From Streptosporangium brasiliense (lineage in GTDB: Bacteria > Actinomycetota > Actinomycetes > Streptosporangiales > Streptosporangiaceae), in contig NZ_JAUSRB010000002.1 in NCBI RefSeq assembly GCF_030811595.1, positions 558,001-622,000 on the forward strand: a stretch of 64,000 nt of DNA, in the 5' to 3' direction. The translations under genes and the position numbers were made by a program. Under the pieces are notes generated by a model. That model worked only from the letters and a program-made list of their open reading frames with translations. It searched no databases and had not been told where the DNA came from. Below, piece by piece: positions 16,946-26,072 of this stretch. Numbering within the stretch: position 1 is the stretch's first letter; the number at the start of each line of letters is the position of its first letter.

Positions 16946-19321
16946 TTACTCTGGGCGTCGCCGCGAAAGCGTACTGTAATCAAACGGGCGCGTGGGAGAC
17001 CATGGCCCGTCCGGTGTTCCGGCGGTTATCTCGTAGACCGCGAAACGCCCCTTCTCGTGACGGAGCTCGGCGAAGCGCCCCAGGTCCGGTGAGACCGCCG
17101 GACGCCTGCCGTCGACCAGCAGCCAGCGCACGCCGTACCTCTCCCTGAGCGAGCCGACCGCCTGGGCGGTGGGGGCGGTGAAGACGGCGTCGTTGGCCGC
17201 CAGCAGTCCGCTGTCCCAGAAGGGCAGCAGCGGCATGGTCTGCCGGTCGACGTCGGTCAGCGACCTCATGGTCCGGGGCGTGTAGCCCCATCCCTCGACG
17301 AGGATCCGGCGCTCGGTGTAGGCAGATATCCAGAAATGCCGGTTGTCGCAGGACGAGTACGTGGAGCTGAACCGGCAGTGGGCGTTGGTCGCCACCACGT
17401 CGTCGACGCCCGAGTGGTCGCGCAGCCACCGCGCGGCCTCCAGGCCGGCCCGGGGCATCTCCCACCGCCGCGGTGCGGGCTCCGGGGACAGGGCCCTGGC
17501 CGTCGACTGGACCACCGACGGCACGGAGAAGCCCGCGATCACCAGGATCACGGCCGCCCGCCTCCACTCCGCCCGCCGCAGCAGGAACAGGGCGGCGGCC
17601 GGCACCGTGCACAGCAGGACCCAGGGCAGGGCCAGGGCGACGGCGAACCCCACGCCGCCGAGGGCCGCGAGGTCGGGCGGCGACTCCGGTACCGCCGCCC
17701 GGACCGCCCCCGCCGTCGCCCCGCCGGCCACCACGCAGGCGCCGGCCACCAGGGCGCGCAGGCGCCGGGGGACCGTGGCGAGGGCGGCCAGGACGCCCGC
17801 CGCGGCGACGATCGACAGGTAGGGCCGGGCCGCTCTGAGGAAGTAGAACTGGCTCAGGCCTGGGTGCCCGAGCAGCGTCACGGCGGCGACGCCGCCCAGC
17901 CCGATCCCGAGGAACAGCGTCAACGTCCGGTCCGCCCCGGAGCCGGGAGCGGGCCGGGGGCCGAAGACACCCGCCCAGATGACGGCCCAGGCCAGCAGGA
18001 AGATCAGGGAGAGCGCGGCGGGGACGGCCCACGGGCCGTTCACGTCCACCCCGGAGACGATCTTCCCGAGGGTTCTGACCGCCGTGGAGAACGGCCGCGG
18101 CCCCAACCCCTGGGACGCCCCGCCGAAGATGACCGCCTGGGCGAACGCCAGTGCCGCGAGGGTGAGCAGGCCGAGTGTCACGAGGGTGCGGTCCACCCGT
18201 CTCGACCGCACCCGGTCCACCGCGGCGAGCAGGCAGACGCCCGCGGCCAGCAGCGGGAGGTAGGTGGCCTTCGCCCCGGTCAGGGCGGCGAGCAGCGCGG
18301 CCACCGGCACGAAGATCGCCTTCCCCGGCGCCCGCTCCCGCAGCAGGGCGGCCACCAGCAGGGCGAGAGCGGCAAAGATCGCGGCGCCGAAGGTGTGGGT
18401 GGGGCTCGACCAGGCCAGGACCGCGTCCAGCGGGCCGCCGGGGAAGTCCTCCGCCGACCTGGAGTACGGGTTCAGCGGGCCGGCGAAGTAGGTGATGAGG
18501 AGTCCCAGGACGCCGGCCCGCCACCTGCCGGTGACCATGAGGGCCGTGGCCGGGAGGAGCACGACGGAGACCGCCACCATGGGCAGGATCGCGAGGCGGT
18601 ACAGGATCGTCTGGGCCTCGATCCCCGTCACCCAGCTCGCGGCGGCCATGTCCGCGTAGACGAACCAGTGGTAGGACAGCGGCTCGCCCAGCACGTGGGG
18701 GACGGTCGGCGGCAGGTGGTTGCGCAGCTCCGCGACGAGTGCGAGGTGGAAGGGCATGTCGACGTGCGGGGCGGCGTTCCCCGGCCACCGGGGACCGTTG
18801 GCGCCGAAGAAGGTGAGGGCGCCGGAGACGACGAGGAAGCAGAACACCCCGGCCATGGCGGCCGCGGCCCCGGCGGGGACCCGCGCCGCCGCGGTGGAGC
18901 GCCAGTGCCGGCGCAGGCGGGGACGGACGAGGAAGACCACGATCACCGCCAGCGGGCCGAGCACGACCAGCCCGGGCCGGCCCGCGGCGCGGGCCGCCAG
19001 GTAGAGCGGGATCTCCAGCGCGTACCCCAGCGCCGTGCCGGCGGCGAGGTCGACGGCCGGCGGGGACGGCAGCCGGGTGAGAGCCCGCCAGAGCAGGGTC
19101 CCCGGGAGGGTGAGGCAGAGCGCGACGTAGATCGCAAAGAGGCCGATCGCCCTGGCCGGGGTGGCGTGGGCCAGCAGCGTCCCGGCGGTCACCAGGCCGG
19201 CGACCACGCCCGGGAGCACCGTGAGCCACCGTCTCCACGGCCGTGACCGCGGTCCGCGCCGCGGCGCTGCCGGCGCCCCCTCGACCTGCTCCGCGCCCGC
19301 GACCAGTGTCGCCGCGTCCAT
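16946..19321 (-). CDS. Polytopic membrane protein, GT-C-like glycosyltransferase
   Basis: About 791 residues with some 14-16 hydrophobic segments, then a C-terminal extracellular domain of ~200 residues. Early loop has WPGNAAPHVDMPFHLALV and LSYHWFVYADMAAA, suited to the acidic active-site loop of lipid-sugar-dependent GT-C enzymes. The C-domain contains ARWLRDHSGVDDVVATN, CRFSS...CDNRHFWISAYTERRILVEGWGY, a pattern common in actinobacterial membrane proteins of wall-polymer loci. The start is uncertain: ATG 19321 leads into a sensible N-terminus, while a longer frame to 19432 exists. It is transcribed toward the ACP-fkbH-pseH operon with a 53-base gap, so read-through is possible. Likely it adds sugars on the outer face of the membrane; the substrate is unknown. 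Confidence 0.65.
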   Translation of the reverse strand: MDAATLVAGAEQVEGAPAAPRRGPRSRPWRRWLTVLPGVVAGLVTAGTLLAHATPARAIGLFAIYVALCLTLPGTLLWRALTRLPSPPAVDLAAGTALGYALEIPLYLAARAAGRPGLVVLGPLAVIVVFLVRPRLRRHWRSTAAARVPAGAAAAMAGVFCFLVVSGALTFFGANGPRWPGNAAPHVDMPFHLALVAELRNHLPPTVPHVLGEPLSYHWFVYADMAAASWVTGIEAQTILYRLAILPMVAVSVVLLPATALMVTGRWRAGVLGLLITYFAGPLNPYSRSAEDFPGGPLDAVLAWSSPTHTFGAAIFAALALLVAALLRERAPGKAIFVPVAALLAALTGAKATYLPLLAAGVCLLAAVDRVRSRRVDRTLVTLGLLTLAALAFAQAVIFGGASQGLGPRPFSTAVRTLGKIVSGVDVNGPWAVPAALSLIFLLAWAVIWAGVFGPRPAPGSGADRTLTLFLGIGLGGVAAVTLLGHPGLSQFYFLRAARPYLSIVAAAGVLAALATVPRRLRALVAGACVVAGGATAGAVRAAVPESPPDLAALGGVGFAVALALPWVLLCTVPAAALFLLRRAEWRRAAVILVIAGFSVPSVVQSTARALSPEPAPRRWEMPRAGLEAARWLRDHSGVDDVVATNAHCRFSSTYSSCDNRHFWISAYTERRILVEGWGYTPRTMRSLTDVDRQTMPLLPFWDSGLLAANDAVFTAPTAQAVGSLRERYGVRWLLVDGRRPAVSPDLGRFAELRHEKGRFAVYEITAGTPDGPWSPTRPFDYSTLSRRRPE

Positions 19322-19610
19322 GATCCACCGCCCGTCGCGCACGGCCGTGCCGGCCCCGGGCGGCACCCGCGCCCCGGCTACAATGATCTTTCCGGGGACG
19401 GGACCGGCCCCCGCGATCCGCCTTCCGCGCACCGTGCTCTTACCGAGCCTTTAACGGCACCCGGGGAGACGGCTCTTCCTGAGTGCCGGCTGGTAGAAGC
19501 CTGAACATCAGCTGGCAGCCGATCGATCCCCCATCGTTTGGGCGAAGTGTCCGGATAAGATGCTTTTTTCTGTCCCGCCCGCAACTCTCGTATCACCCGG
19601 AGCTCCCCTC

Positions 19611-20483
19611 ATGAAGCCTCCCGCTCGAATGCTGCTGGCCGTCCCCTGCGCGCTGGCCCTGATAGCCGCGCCGACCACCGCCTGGAGCGCGGACCAGCCC
19701 AAGGCCGCCGGCGCGGCCACCACGACCACGGCCACCACCACGGCCAAGGCCACGGCGTCGGACAAGGCCAAGTCCGCCGCCAAGGTCGCGCCGGTGGACT
19801 GCGCGAAGGTCAAGTGCATCGCGCTGACCTTCGACGACGGCCCGGGCAAGTACGCCGACAAGCTGCTCGACACCCTCAAGAAGTACAAGTCCAAGGCCAC
19901 GTTCTTCCTTGAGGGCCAGTACGTGAAGTCCCGCCCGGCCTTCGCCAAGCGGATGGCCGTCGAGGGCCACGACCTCGGCAACCACAGCTACACCCACCCG
20001 CACCTGCGTGAGGTGTCGGAGGACAAGATCCGCGAGGAGCTGACCAAGACCCAGGAGCTCGTCAAGCAGGTCACCGGCAAGTCGCCGACCATGATCCGCC
20101 CGCCGTACGGCGAGATGGACGACCGGGTCAAGACGGTCGCGGCGGAGATGGGCATGCCGCTCGTGCTGTGGAACGGCGGCTCCCGCGACTGGGCGACCAG
20201 GAACGAGAAGGCCATCTACGACGAGGTCCTCAAGAACGCCAAGCGTGACGGCGTCATCCTCATGCACGACTGGGTCGAGCAGACCGTCAAGGTGATGCCC
20301 AAGCTGCTGACCGCGCTGCAGAAGCAGGGCTACCACGTCGTCGCGGTCTCCTCGCTGCGCGGCGCGAAGGACCTTCAGGCCGCCGACATCTACCCGGTCG
20401 GCAGCGAGAAGGACGAGGGGCTGACGGCGGACACTCCCGCCGAGGACGCCGAGAGCGCCGAGTCGCCCGTCGACGGCCTCTGA
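19611..20483 (+). CDS. Secreted polysaccharide deacetylase (NodB family)
   Basis: Carbohydrate esterase family 4 enzyme that removes N-acetyl groups from GlcNAc polymers such as peptidoglycan or chitin-like chains. Signal peptide: MKPPARMLLAVPCALALIAA with cleavage near AWSA, then a Thr/Ala/Lys-rich spacer. NodB motifs follow: TFDDGPG (catalytic and metal Asp), HSYTHPHL (metal His pair), RPPYGEMD, a DWATRN motif and ILMHD. 290 residues from the ATG at 19611 (CGGAG upstream); an in-frame ATG at 19560 would spoil the signal peptide. The 3' end overlaps the convergent acyltransferase gene by 94 bases. Confidence 0.9.
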   Translation: MKPPARMLLAVPCALALIAAPTTAWSADQPKAAGAATTTTATTTAKATASDKAKSAAKVAPVDCAKVKCIALTFDDGPGKYADKLLDTLKKYKSKATFFLEGQYVKSRPAFAKRMAVEGHDLGNHSYTHPHLREVSEDKIREELTKTQELVKQVTGKSPTMIRPPYGEMDDRVKTVAAEMGMPLVLWNGGSRDWATRNEKAIYDEVLKNAKRDGVILMHDWVEQTVKVMPKLLTALQKQGYHVVAVSSLRGAKDLQAADIYPVGSEKDEGLTADTPAEDAESAESPVDGL

Positions 20484-21655
20484 GCCAGCCGCCTGCCCAG
20501 CCGCTGCATCGGCAGCTCGACGTAGCGGTAGGTGAGCCAGCTCAGGCCGATCACCACGGCGACGAAACCCGCCGACAGCGACACCTGCACCACCGGCTGC
20601 ATGGCCCGCACGTCCCCGACGGCGACGTGCACGAGCCTCAGCAGCGGGTGGTGCAGGAGGTAGAGCGAGTAGCTGATCAGGCCCAGCCCGACGAGGGACC
20701 GGGGCAGGCGGCGGTGGCGCAGGGCCATCGCGCCCGCGAACGTCGCCCCCGCCAGCGCCATCGTGGTGAACCACACACCCGGCTGGACCCACCACCAGCC
20801 CGCCTGGTCCGACCAGACCGGGGCCAGCGCCACCAGGACGGTCGCGGCGGCCACCGGCCGGAGCCCGCCCGCGCCCTGCTCCCAGCGGCGGATCGCGGTC
20901 CCGGTGAACATCACCGCGAGGATCGCCGCCCCGAGCCAGGGCACGAAGCTGCCCAGGAGCAGCAGCACCACGGCCATCCCGCCGAGGACGTAGGCGGCGA
21001 CGGTCCGGAACCGGCCGCTGATCAGGCAGATCATTCCCACCAGGAAGAGCGCGCCGGAGACGTAGGCGGGCCAGGGGCCCGCCAGCGGCGGCGCGGTCAG
21101 CGCCAGCCCGGCGGCGACCGCCACGGCGCCGGCCGCCACGGCGAAGGTCCCGCTCCGGCGGTGCAGGCCGCGCACGAACAGCGCGGTGACCAGCAGGTAG
21201 AACACCATCTCGTAGGAGAGCGTCCACATGGTGTCGGCCAGCCCGCCCAGGTGGACCACGTCCAGCAGCATCGTGAGATGCGCCGAGACCGACGACAGGC
21301 CGCGGGGCACCTGCTCGCGGACCGGGACCCAGAAGGCCATGATCAGGACTGCGGCCGCGACCAGCAGGTAGACCGGGTAGAGCCGGAAGAGCCGGCTGAT
21401 CCAGAAGGCGCGGACGTCACCGCGCCCCTCCAGCGAGACCGGGATGATGTAGCCGCTGACCAGGAAGAAGACCAGCACGCCGTACATGCCGAGGTTGAAC
21501 CAGTACGGCCGGAGCTGAGGCATGAACCAGGGCAGCAGGTGTTCCAGCAGCACCGCGACGGCGGCGAGCCCGCGCAGCGCGTCCAGCCAGGCCAGCCGGG
21601 CGGCGGGTGCGGCGGAGGGTCTGACATCGGCGTCTGTTGGCGGCACCTGCCCCAA
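20390..21655 (-). CDS. Acyltransferase 3 family membrane protein (OafA/YrhL-like)
   Basis: O-acyltransferase that moves acyl groups onto surface sugars. 421 residues with about 10 transmembrane segments. The N-terminal signature LAWLDALRGLAAVAVLLEH holds the conserved RGLAA and His; VFFLVSGYIIP and SRLFRLYPVYLLVA (conserved Arg-x-x-R-x-x-P) follow. The start is TTG at 21655 or GTG at 21646. The C-terminal 31 residues, rich in Ser/Ala, overlap the polysaccharide deacetylase gene in antisense, so this tail may be a recent extension. Likely role: acetylation of the wall polymer made by the nearby locus; the acceptor is inferred. Confidence 0.85.
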   Translation of the reverse strand: MGQVPPTDADVRPSAAPAARLAWLDALRGLAAVAVLLEHLLPWFMPQLRPYWFNLGMYGVLVFFLVSGYIIPVSLEGRGDVRAFWISRLFRLYPVYLLVAAAVLIMAFWVPVREQVPRGLSSVSAHLTMLLDVVHLGGLADTMWTLSYEMVFYLLVTALFVRGLHRRSGTFAVAAGAVAVAAGLALTAPPLAGPWPAYVSGALFLVGMICLISGRFRTVAAYVLGGMAVVLLLLGSFVPWLGAAILAVMFTGTAIRRWEQGAGGLRPVAAATVLVALAPVWSDQAGWWWVQPGVWFTTMALAGATFAGAMALRHRRLPRSLVGLGLISYSLYLLHHPLLRLVHVAVGDVRAMQPVVQVSLSAGFVAVVIGLSWLTYRYVELPMQRLGRRLAQRPSTGDSALSASSAGVSAVSPSSFSLPTG

Positions 21656-21751
21656 CTTACCTGGACAGAAGTGCTGAAACTGGTCGGATAGCCATCTACG
21701 CCGATACGGCCGCCCATCTCACGCTCACGCGGACAGCCCGTAATCCCGGCG

Positions 21752-21814
21752 CCTACCTAAGCCGGTCCTGGACCTACCTAAGCCGGCCCCGGACCTACCT
21801 AAGCCGGTCCGCAG
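21752..21814. repeat. 21-bp tandem repeat (three units)
   Basis: Units starting CCTACCTAAGCCGG at 21752, 21773 and 21794, 21 bp apart. They lie in the 281-bp gap between the acyltransferase start and the NTF2-like gene, where I see no gene. A fourth partial unit may be the GGTAAG just after. Confidence 0.75.
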
Positions 21815-21936
21815 GAGGCCCGGTAAGTACCGGTGGATGACGGATTCCGCGCCCGGCCGATCTCCGTAACTTAATGACCTGCGAGAACAACCGCAGGAAA
21901 CGCGGACAGAGCAGACAGAGCAAGGAGACGGACGAC

Positions 21937-22305
21937 ATGAACGACACCGCCAAGCTGGTCGAGCGCTACCTGGCCACCTGGAACATCACCGACGCCGCCG
22001 AGCGCCGCGCGGAGATCGACGCCATCTGGGCCGAGGACGCCCGCTACGTCGACCCCCTGGTCGACGCCACCGGCCGCGACGCCATCGACGCCACCATCGC
22101 CGCCGTCCAGCAGCAGTTCCCCGGCCTGGTCTTCACCCTCGGCGGCGACGTCGACGCCCACCACGACGTGGCCCGCTTCACCTGGAACCTCGGCCCCGAG
22201 GGCGGCGAGGCCATCGTGATCGGCTTCGACGTCGCGGTCCTGACCGAGGACGGCCGCATCCAGACCGTCCACGGCTTCCTCGACCAGGTCCCCGCCGCCC
22301 TCTGA
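21937..22305 (+). CDS. NTF2-like (SnoaL-type) small protein
   Basis: 122 residues with the layout of the cone-shaped NTF2/SnoaL fold: LVERYLATWNITDAAERR, IDAIWAEDARYVDPLVDATGRDAIDAT, then beta strands FTWNLG, AIVIGFDVAVLTEDGRI and VHGFLDQVP. Members range from ketosteroid isomerase-like enzymes to pure binding proteins; nothing points to a particular substrate. AAGGAG lies nine bases before the ATG at 21937, which I prefer over an upstream ATG at 21874. It precedes the small membrane protein gene by 56 bases on the same strand and is probably co-transcribed with it. Confidence 0.75.
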   Translation: MNDTAKLVERYLATWNITDAAERRAEIDAIWAEDARYVDPLVDATGRDAIDATIAAVQQQFPGLVFTLGGDVDAHHDVARFTWNLGPEGGEAIVIGFDVAVLTEDGRIQTVHGFLDQVPAAL

Positions 22306-22361
22306 CGGCCGGCCCCGCACCCCCCGACCCCGTCCTCCCACCAGGAAAGGCTGTTTCCGAG

Positions 22362-22769
22362 ATGACCGCCGTCGCCGCCCGCCCCGTCACCGACCCCCAC
22401 CGGCTCGTCCGCCTGGCCCTGCGTCTGGACGCCGTCGTCACCACTGTCAACGGCCTGGCCTATCTCGCCCTGGCCGCTCCGATCAACGACCTGCTCGGGC
22501 TGCCGGTCTCCCTCCAGTACGGCATCGGCGCCTTCCTGACCGTCTACGGCGTCGCGGTCTGGCTGATCTCGATGCCGGCCGCGGTCAACCGGGCCGCGGT
22601 CCTGGCGGCCGTCACCCTCAACGCCCTGTGGAGCGTGGTCAGCGTCGCCGAACTGGCCCTCGGCGGCCTGGAGGTCACGGCCCTCGGCGCCACCTGGGTC
22701 CTCATGCAGGCGGCCACCGTCGGCGGCTTCGCCGCCCTGCAGTATCTCGGCCTCCGCAAGGCCCGGTGA
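22362..22769 (+). CDS. Small four-helix membrane protein
   Basis: 135 residues with four hydrophobic segments: VVTTVNGLAYLALAA, YGIGAFLTVYGVAVWLI, RAAVLAAVTLNALWSVV and ATWVLMQAATVGGFAAL. No catalytic motif is seen. Similar small proteins often sit next to NTF2-like genes in actinomycetes, but their job is unknown. AGGAAAGG stands 12-19 bases before the ATG, rather far. Ends at a bidirectional hairpin shared with guaA. Confidence 0.7.
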   Translation: MTAVAARPVTDPHRLVRLALRLDAVVTTVNGLAYLALAAPINDLLGLPVSLQYGIGAFLTVYGVAVWLISMPAAVNRAAVLAAVTLNALWSVVSVAELALGGLEVTALGATWVLMQAATVGGFAALQYLGLRKAR

Positions 22770-22782
22770 GGACGGGAGGAAC

Positions 22783-22820
22783 GGCGCGGCCCCCGGAGAG
22801 GGATCTCCGGGGGCCGCGCC
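22783..22820. terminator. Bidirectional terminator between membrane protein gene and guaA
   Basis: Perfect 16-bp stem (GGCGCGGCCCCCGGAG / complement) with the six-base loop AGGGAT. It lies between two convergent genes, 13 bases from one stop and 7 from the other, so it can serve both. Confidence 0.85.
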
Positions 22821-22827
22821 GTATGTC

Positions 22828-24378
22828 CTACTCCCACTCGATGGTGCCCGGCGGCTTGCTCGTCACGTCGAGCACCACACGGTTGACCTCGCGGACCTCG
22901 TTGGTGATCCGGGTGGAGATGCGGGCGAGCACGTCGTAGGGGACACGGGACCAGTCGGCGGTCATGGCGTCCTCGCTGGAGACCGGGCGCAGGACGATCG
23001 GGTGGCCGTAGGTGCGGCCGTCGCCCTGGACGCCCACCGAGCGGACATCGGCGAGCAGGACGACCGGGCACTGCCAGATGTCGCGGTCGAGACCGGCGCG
23101 GGAGAGCTCCTCACGGGCGATGGCGTCGGCCTCGCGGAGGATCTCCAGGCGGTCGCGGGTGACCGCGCCGACGATGCGGATGCCCAGGCCCGGACCGGGG
23201 AACGGCTGGCGCCAGACCATCGCGGCGGGCAGGCCGAGCTCCTCGCCCGCCCGGCGGACCTCGTCCTTGAACAGCGCGCGCAACGGCTCCACCAGCGAGA
23301 ACTGCAGGTCGTCGGGGAGGCCGCCGACGTTGTGGTGCGACTTGATGTTGGCGGTGCCGGTGCCGCCGCCGGACTCGACCACGTCGGGGTAGAGGGTGCC
23401 CTGCACGAGGAAGTCGACCGGGCCGTCGGCGATGATGGCGCGCTGCTCGTCCTCGAAGACCCGGATGAACTCGCGACCGATGATCTTGCGCTTCTCCTCC
23501 GGGTCGGTGACCCCGTCGAGCGCCTTGAGGAAGCGCTCCTGGGCGTCCACCACGCGGAGCTTGACGCCGGTGACGGCCACGAAGTCCCGCTCGACCTGCT
23601 CGGCCTCACCCTTGCGCAGCAGCCCGTGGTCGACGAACACGCAGGTCAGACGGTCGCCGATGGCGCGCTGCACCATGGCCGCCGCGACCGCGGAGTCCAC
23701 CCCGCCGGACAGCGCGCAGATGGCGCGGCCCTCCGGGCCGATCTGGGCGCGGACCGCCTCGACGGCGTCCTCGACGATGTTGAGCATCGTCCAGGACGGG
23801 CGGCAGCCCGCCGCGTCGAGGAAGTGCTTCAGCACGGCCTGGCCGTGCTCGGAGTGGAGGACCTCGGGGTGGAACTGCACGCCGTACAGGCCCTTGCCGG
23901 GGTGCTCGAAGGCGGCGACCGGCGTCTCGGCGGTCGCGGCGGTGACGAGGAAGTCCTCGGGGGCGGCGGCGACGCTGTCGCCGTGGGACATCCAGACCGA
24001 CTGCTTGACGGGCAGCCCCGCGAACAGGACGCCCTCCTGGACCACGTCCAGCTGGGTCCCGCCGTATTCCGCGACGCCCGTCCGGGCCACCTGGCCGCCG
24101 AGGGCCTGGGCCATGGCCTGGAAGCCGTAACAGATCCCGAAGGTCGGCACCCCGGTCTCGAACAGGCCGGCGGGCGCGGCGGGGGCGCCTTCGGCGTATA
24201 CGGACGAGGGACCACCGGACAGGATGATGGCCTTGGGCTTCTTGGCCATCATCTCCTCCACCGGCATCGTCGAAGGGACGATCTCGGAGTAGACGTGGCA
24301 TTCACGCACTCGTCGCGCGATGAGCTGCGCGTACTGCGCACCGAAGTCGACGACCAGGACCGTGTCGAACTCAGACAC
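22828..24378 (-). CDS. guaA: GMP synthase (glutamine-hydrolysing)
   Basis: Converts XMP, ATP and glutamine to GMP, last step of guanine nucleotide synthesis. Domain order is normal: class I glutamine amidotransferase ([20 protein letters not shown]; catalytic Cys in [26 protein letters not shown]), ATP pyrophosphatase ([15 protein letters not shown]-loop; [12 protein letters not shown]), then the GMP synthase dimerisation domain ending KPPGTIEWE. 516 residues from the GTG at 24378, which has GGGGG five bases upstream; an ATG at 24399 gives seven extra residues. guaB and guaB3 lie 18-20 kb away, so the pathway genes are not one operon. Confidence 0.95.
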   Translation of the reverse strand: MSEFDTVLVVDFGAQYAQLIARRVRECHVYSEIVPSTMPVEEMMAKKPKAIILSGGPSSVYAEGAPAAPAGLFETGVPTFGICYGFQAMAQALGGQVARTGVAEYGGTQLDVVQEGVLFAGLPVKQSVWMSHGDSVAAAPEDFLVTAATAETPVAAFEHPGKGLYGVQFHPEVLHSEHGQAVLKHFLDAAGCRPSWTMLNIVEDAVEAVRAQIGPEGRAICALSGGVDSAVAAAMVQRAIGDRLTCVFVDHGLLRKGEAEQVERDFVAVTGVKLRVVDAQERFLKALDGVTDPEEKRKIIGREFIRVFEDEQRAIIADGPVDFLVQGTLYPDVVESGGGTGTANIKSHHNVGGLPDDLQFSLVEPLRALFKDEVRRAGEELGLPAAMVWRQPFPGPGLGIRIVGAVTRDRLEILREADAIAREELSRAGLDRDIWQCPVVLLADVRSVGVQGDGRTYGHPIVLRPVSSEDAMTADWSRVPYDVLARISTRITNEVREVNRVVLDVTSKPPGTIEWE

Positions 24379-24495
24379 CAAGACCCCCAAAGGAAACACA
24401 GCGGTGTGTCCAGTCTATCGGCGCTTGTCAGCACGGTTACGCGTAGGTGGAAAACGCGGGCAAAGACCCGCTCCGTCCCGCCGCCCGGGGCCGGT

Positions 24496-24525
24496 GGGCG
24501 CCGCGGGGGAGCCCCCGCGGCGCCC
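24496..24525 (-). terminator. Terminator after the DUF885 gene
   Basis: Perfect 14-bp inverted repeat (GGGCGCCGCGGGGG / complement) with a two-base loop, 17 bases after the stop of the DUF885 gene and upstream of guaA on the same strand. Confidence 0.75.
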
Positions 24526-24541
24526 GGACCGGTGAGCACGG

Positions 24542-26062
24542 CTAGCCGCGGAGCGCGTGGCCGAGCAGGCCCAGCGGAGGGGAGCCGAGGCCGAGCATGG
24601 CCGTGTGGAAGCGCTTGAGGGTGAACCCGGCGCCCCACTCGGCCCTGGCCCGCTCGCGCAGGTCGAGGATCTCCAGCTTGCCCCAGGTGTAGCGGCCGTA
24701 GGTCGGGTCGAAGGTGGCCCGCGCCGCCTCCGACAGCGCCGCGGGGCCGGCGAGGTGGGTGTCGGCCTCGAAGCGGCGGGCGCCCTCCTCGACGGTCATC
24801 GCGCCGGTGTGCACGCCGACGGCGCAGGCCAGGCGGGTCACCCGGATCAGCGCCTCCAGCCACACGCCGATCTCGAAGCGCGGGTCGCCGGGCGCGTAGC
24901 CCTCCTCGACGCAGAGCTCCTCGGCGTAGTGCGCCCATCCCTCGGCGAAGGCCATCGACATCAGCGTCCGCCGCACCTCGGAGGGTGCGTGCCGCAGCGC
25001 CCGGCCGTGGGAGAAGTGGCCCGGGGCGACCTCGTGCACGTTGATCGCCGGCAGGGTGGTCTCGCTGAAGACCTCCAGCCACTCCTCGATCTCGCGCTCC
25101 GGCCAGGAGGGGTCGGGCGGGGTGATGTGATACCAGGACGGGCCGTCGGGCTCGCCGGGCGCCGACCAGCTCATCATCGCCATGGCCCACCGGCGCGACT
25201 CCGGCGCGAGGCCGACCAGGCACTCGCCGTCGTTGTAGGGCACCAGGTCCTTCTCGCGGGTGAAGGCGATCGCCCGCTCGGTGCCGGCCCTGGCCGCGTC
25301 GATCACGCCGTCGATGCCGGGGTGCTGCCTGACCAGCTCACGCGCGACCTCCAGCGGCGGCCGGCCGCCGGAGCCCAGCTCGGCGCACGCCTCGGTGAGC
25401 CGCGCCATGAGGCGGTCGCGTTCGGCGTCGGCCCGCGCGGCGAGCGCGCCCAGGTCCACCTGGAGGCCGTCGCCCGCGCCCATCAGCAGGGACAGGCCCT
25501 CCGCGCCGAGAGAGGCGTCCGGGTCGCCGGAGCGCGCGGCCTCCTCGACGTGCTCCACCAGGCGGGTGTGCGCCTTGAGCGCCGCCTCGCGCACGGACTC
25601 CTCCGCGTCGGCCGGCACCCCGGCCGCCAGCCCTCGCACGGCCCCCAGCAGCGCGGTCGCGACCGGCGCGCTGAGGCGGTCGAGCGAGGCGACGGCGTGC
25701 TCCACGGCCTCCGGCCAGCGGGCGAGGTGGGCGTGCTTGGCGGCGGTCCGCTCGGCCTCGGGGGCGTAGTCGCGGTCGTAGGCGGCGAGGTCGAGGTTGT
25801 TCAGGTGGTCGAGCGGGCTGCGGCGGTGCAGCTCCAGCTCGCCGAACCGGACCCGGGCGGCCTCCTCGAAGATCTGCAGGTGCGCCGTGTCGTAGGGGTC
25901 GGCGGGCGCCTCCCCCGCGCCGAGCGCGGCCAGCCCCGTGCGCACGCCCTCGGGCGAGAGATCCTGGATCCGGCCGTCGTACTCGTGCCGGCCGGCCGTC
26001 TCGCGGACGTCGGCGACGGCCAGATCACACACCGCGCGCAGGCGGCTGTCGAGTTCGGTCAT
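24542..26062 (-). CDS. DUF885 family, metallopeptidase-like protein
   Basis: 506 residues, mainly helical. The family carries a zinc-peptidase-like pair of motifs that are both present: NVHEVAPGHFSHGRAL (an HExxxGH-type site) and FAEGWAHYAEEL (the downstream Glu). These residues suggest a soluble peptidase related to carboxypeptidase-like gluzincins; no signal peptide is seen, so it acts in the cytoplasm. I start it at the ATG at 26062, because an ATG at 26086 would overlap the decarboxylase stop at 26073. It may share a transcript with the decarboxylase gene, 10 bases upstream. The physiological substrate is unknown. Confidence 0.8.
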   Translation of the reverse strand: MTELDSRLRAVCDLAVADVRETAGRHEYDGRIQDLSPEGVRTGLAALGAGEAPADPYDTAHLQIFEEAARVRFGELELHRRSPLDHLNNLDLAAYDRDYAPEAERTAAKHAHLARWPEAVEHAVASLDRLSAPVATALLGAVRGLAAGVPADAEESVREAALKAHTRLVEHVEEAARSGDPDASLGAEGLSLLMGAGDGLQVDLGALAARADAERDRLMARLTEACAELGSGGRPPLEVARELVRQHPGIDGVIDAARAGTERAIAFTREKDLVPYNDGECLVGLAPESRRWAMAMMSWSAPGEPDGPSWYHITPPDPSWPEREIEEWLEVFSETTLPAINVHEVAPGHFSHGRALRHAPSEVRRTLMSMAFAEGWAHYAEELCVEEGYAPGDPRFEIGVWLEALIRVTRLACAVGVHTGAMTVEEGARRFEADTHLAGPAALSEAARATFDPTYGRYTWGKLEILDLRERARAEWGAGFTLKRFHTAMLGLGSPPLGLLGHALRG

Positions 26063-26072
26063 GGACGCGACG

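Noticed and set aside
17336..19246. Plus-strand frame of ~636 codons opposite the GT-C-like gene
   Set aside because: Highly charged Arg/Gly/Gln composition with no motif; the minus strand encodes an evident membrane protein.
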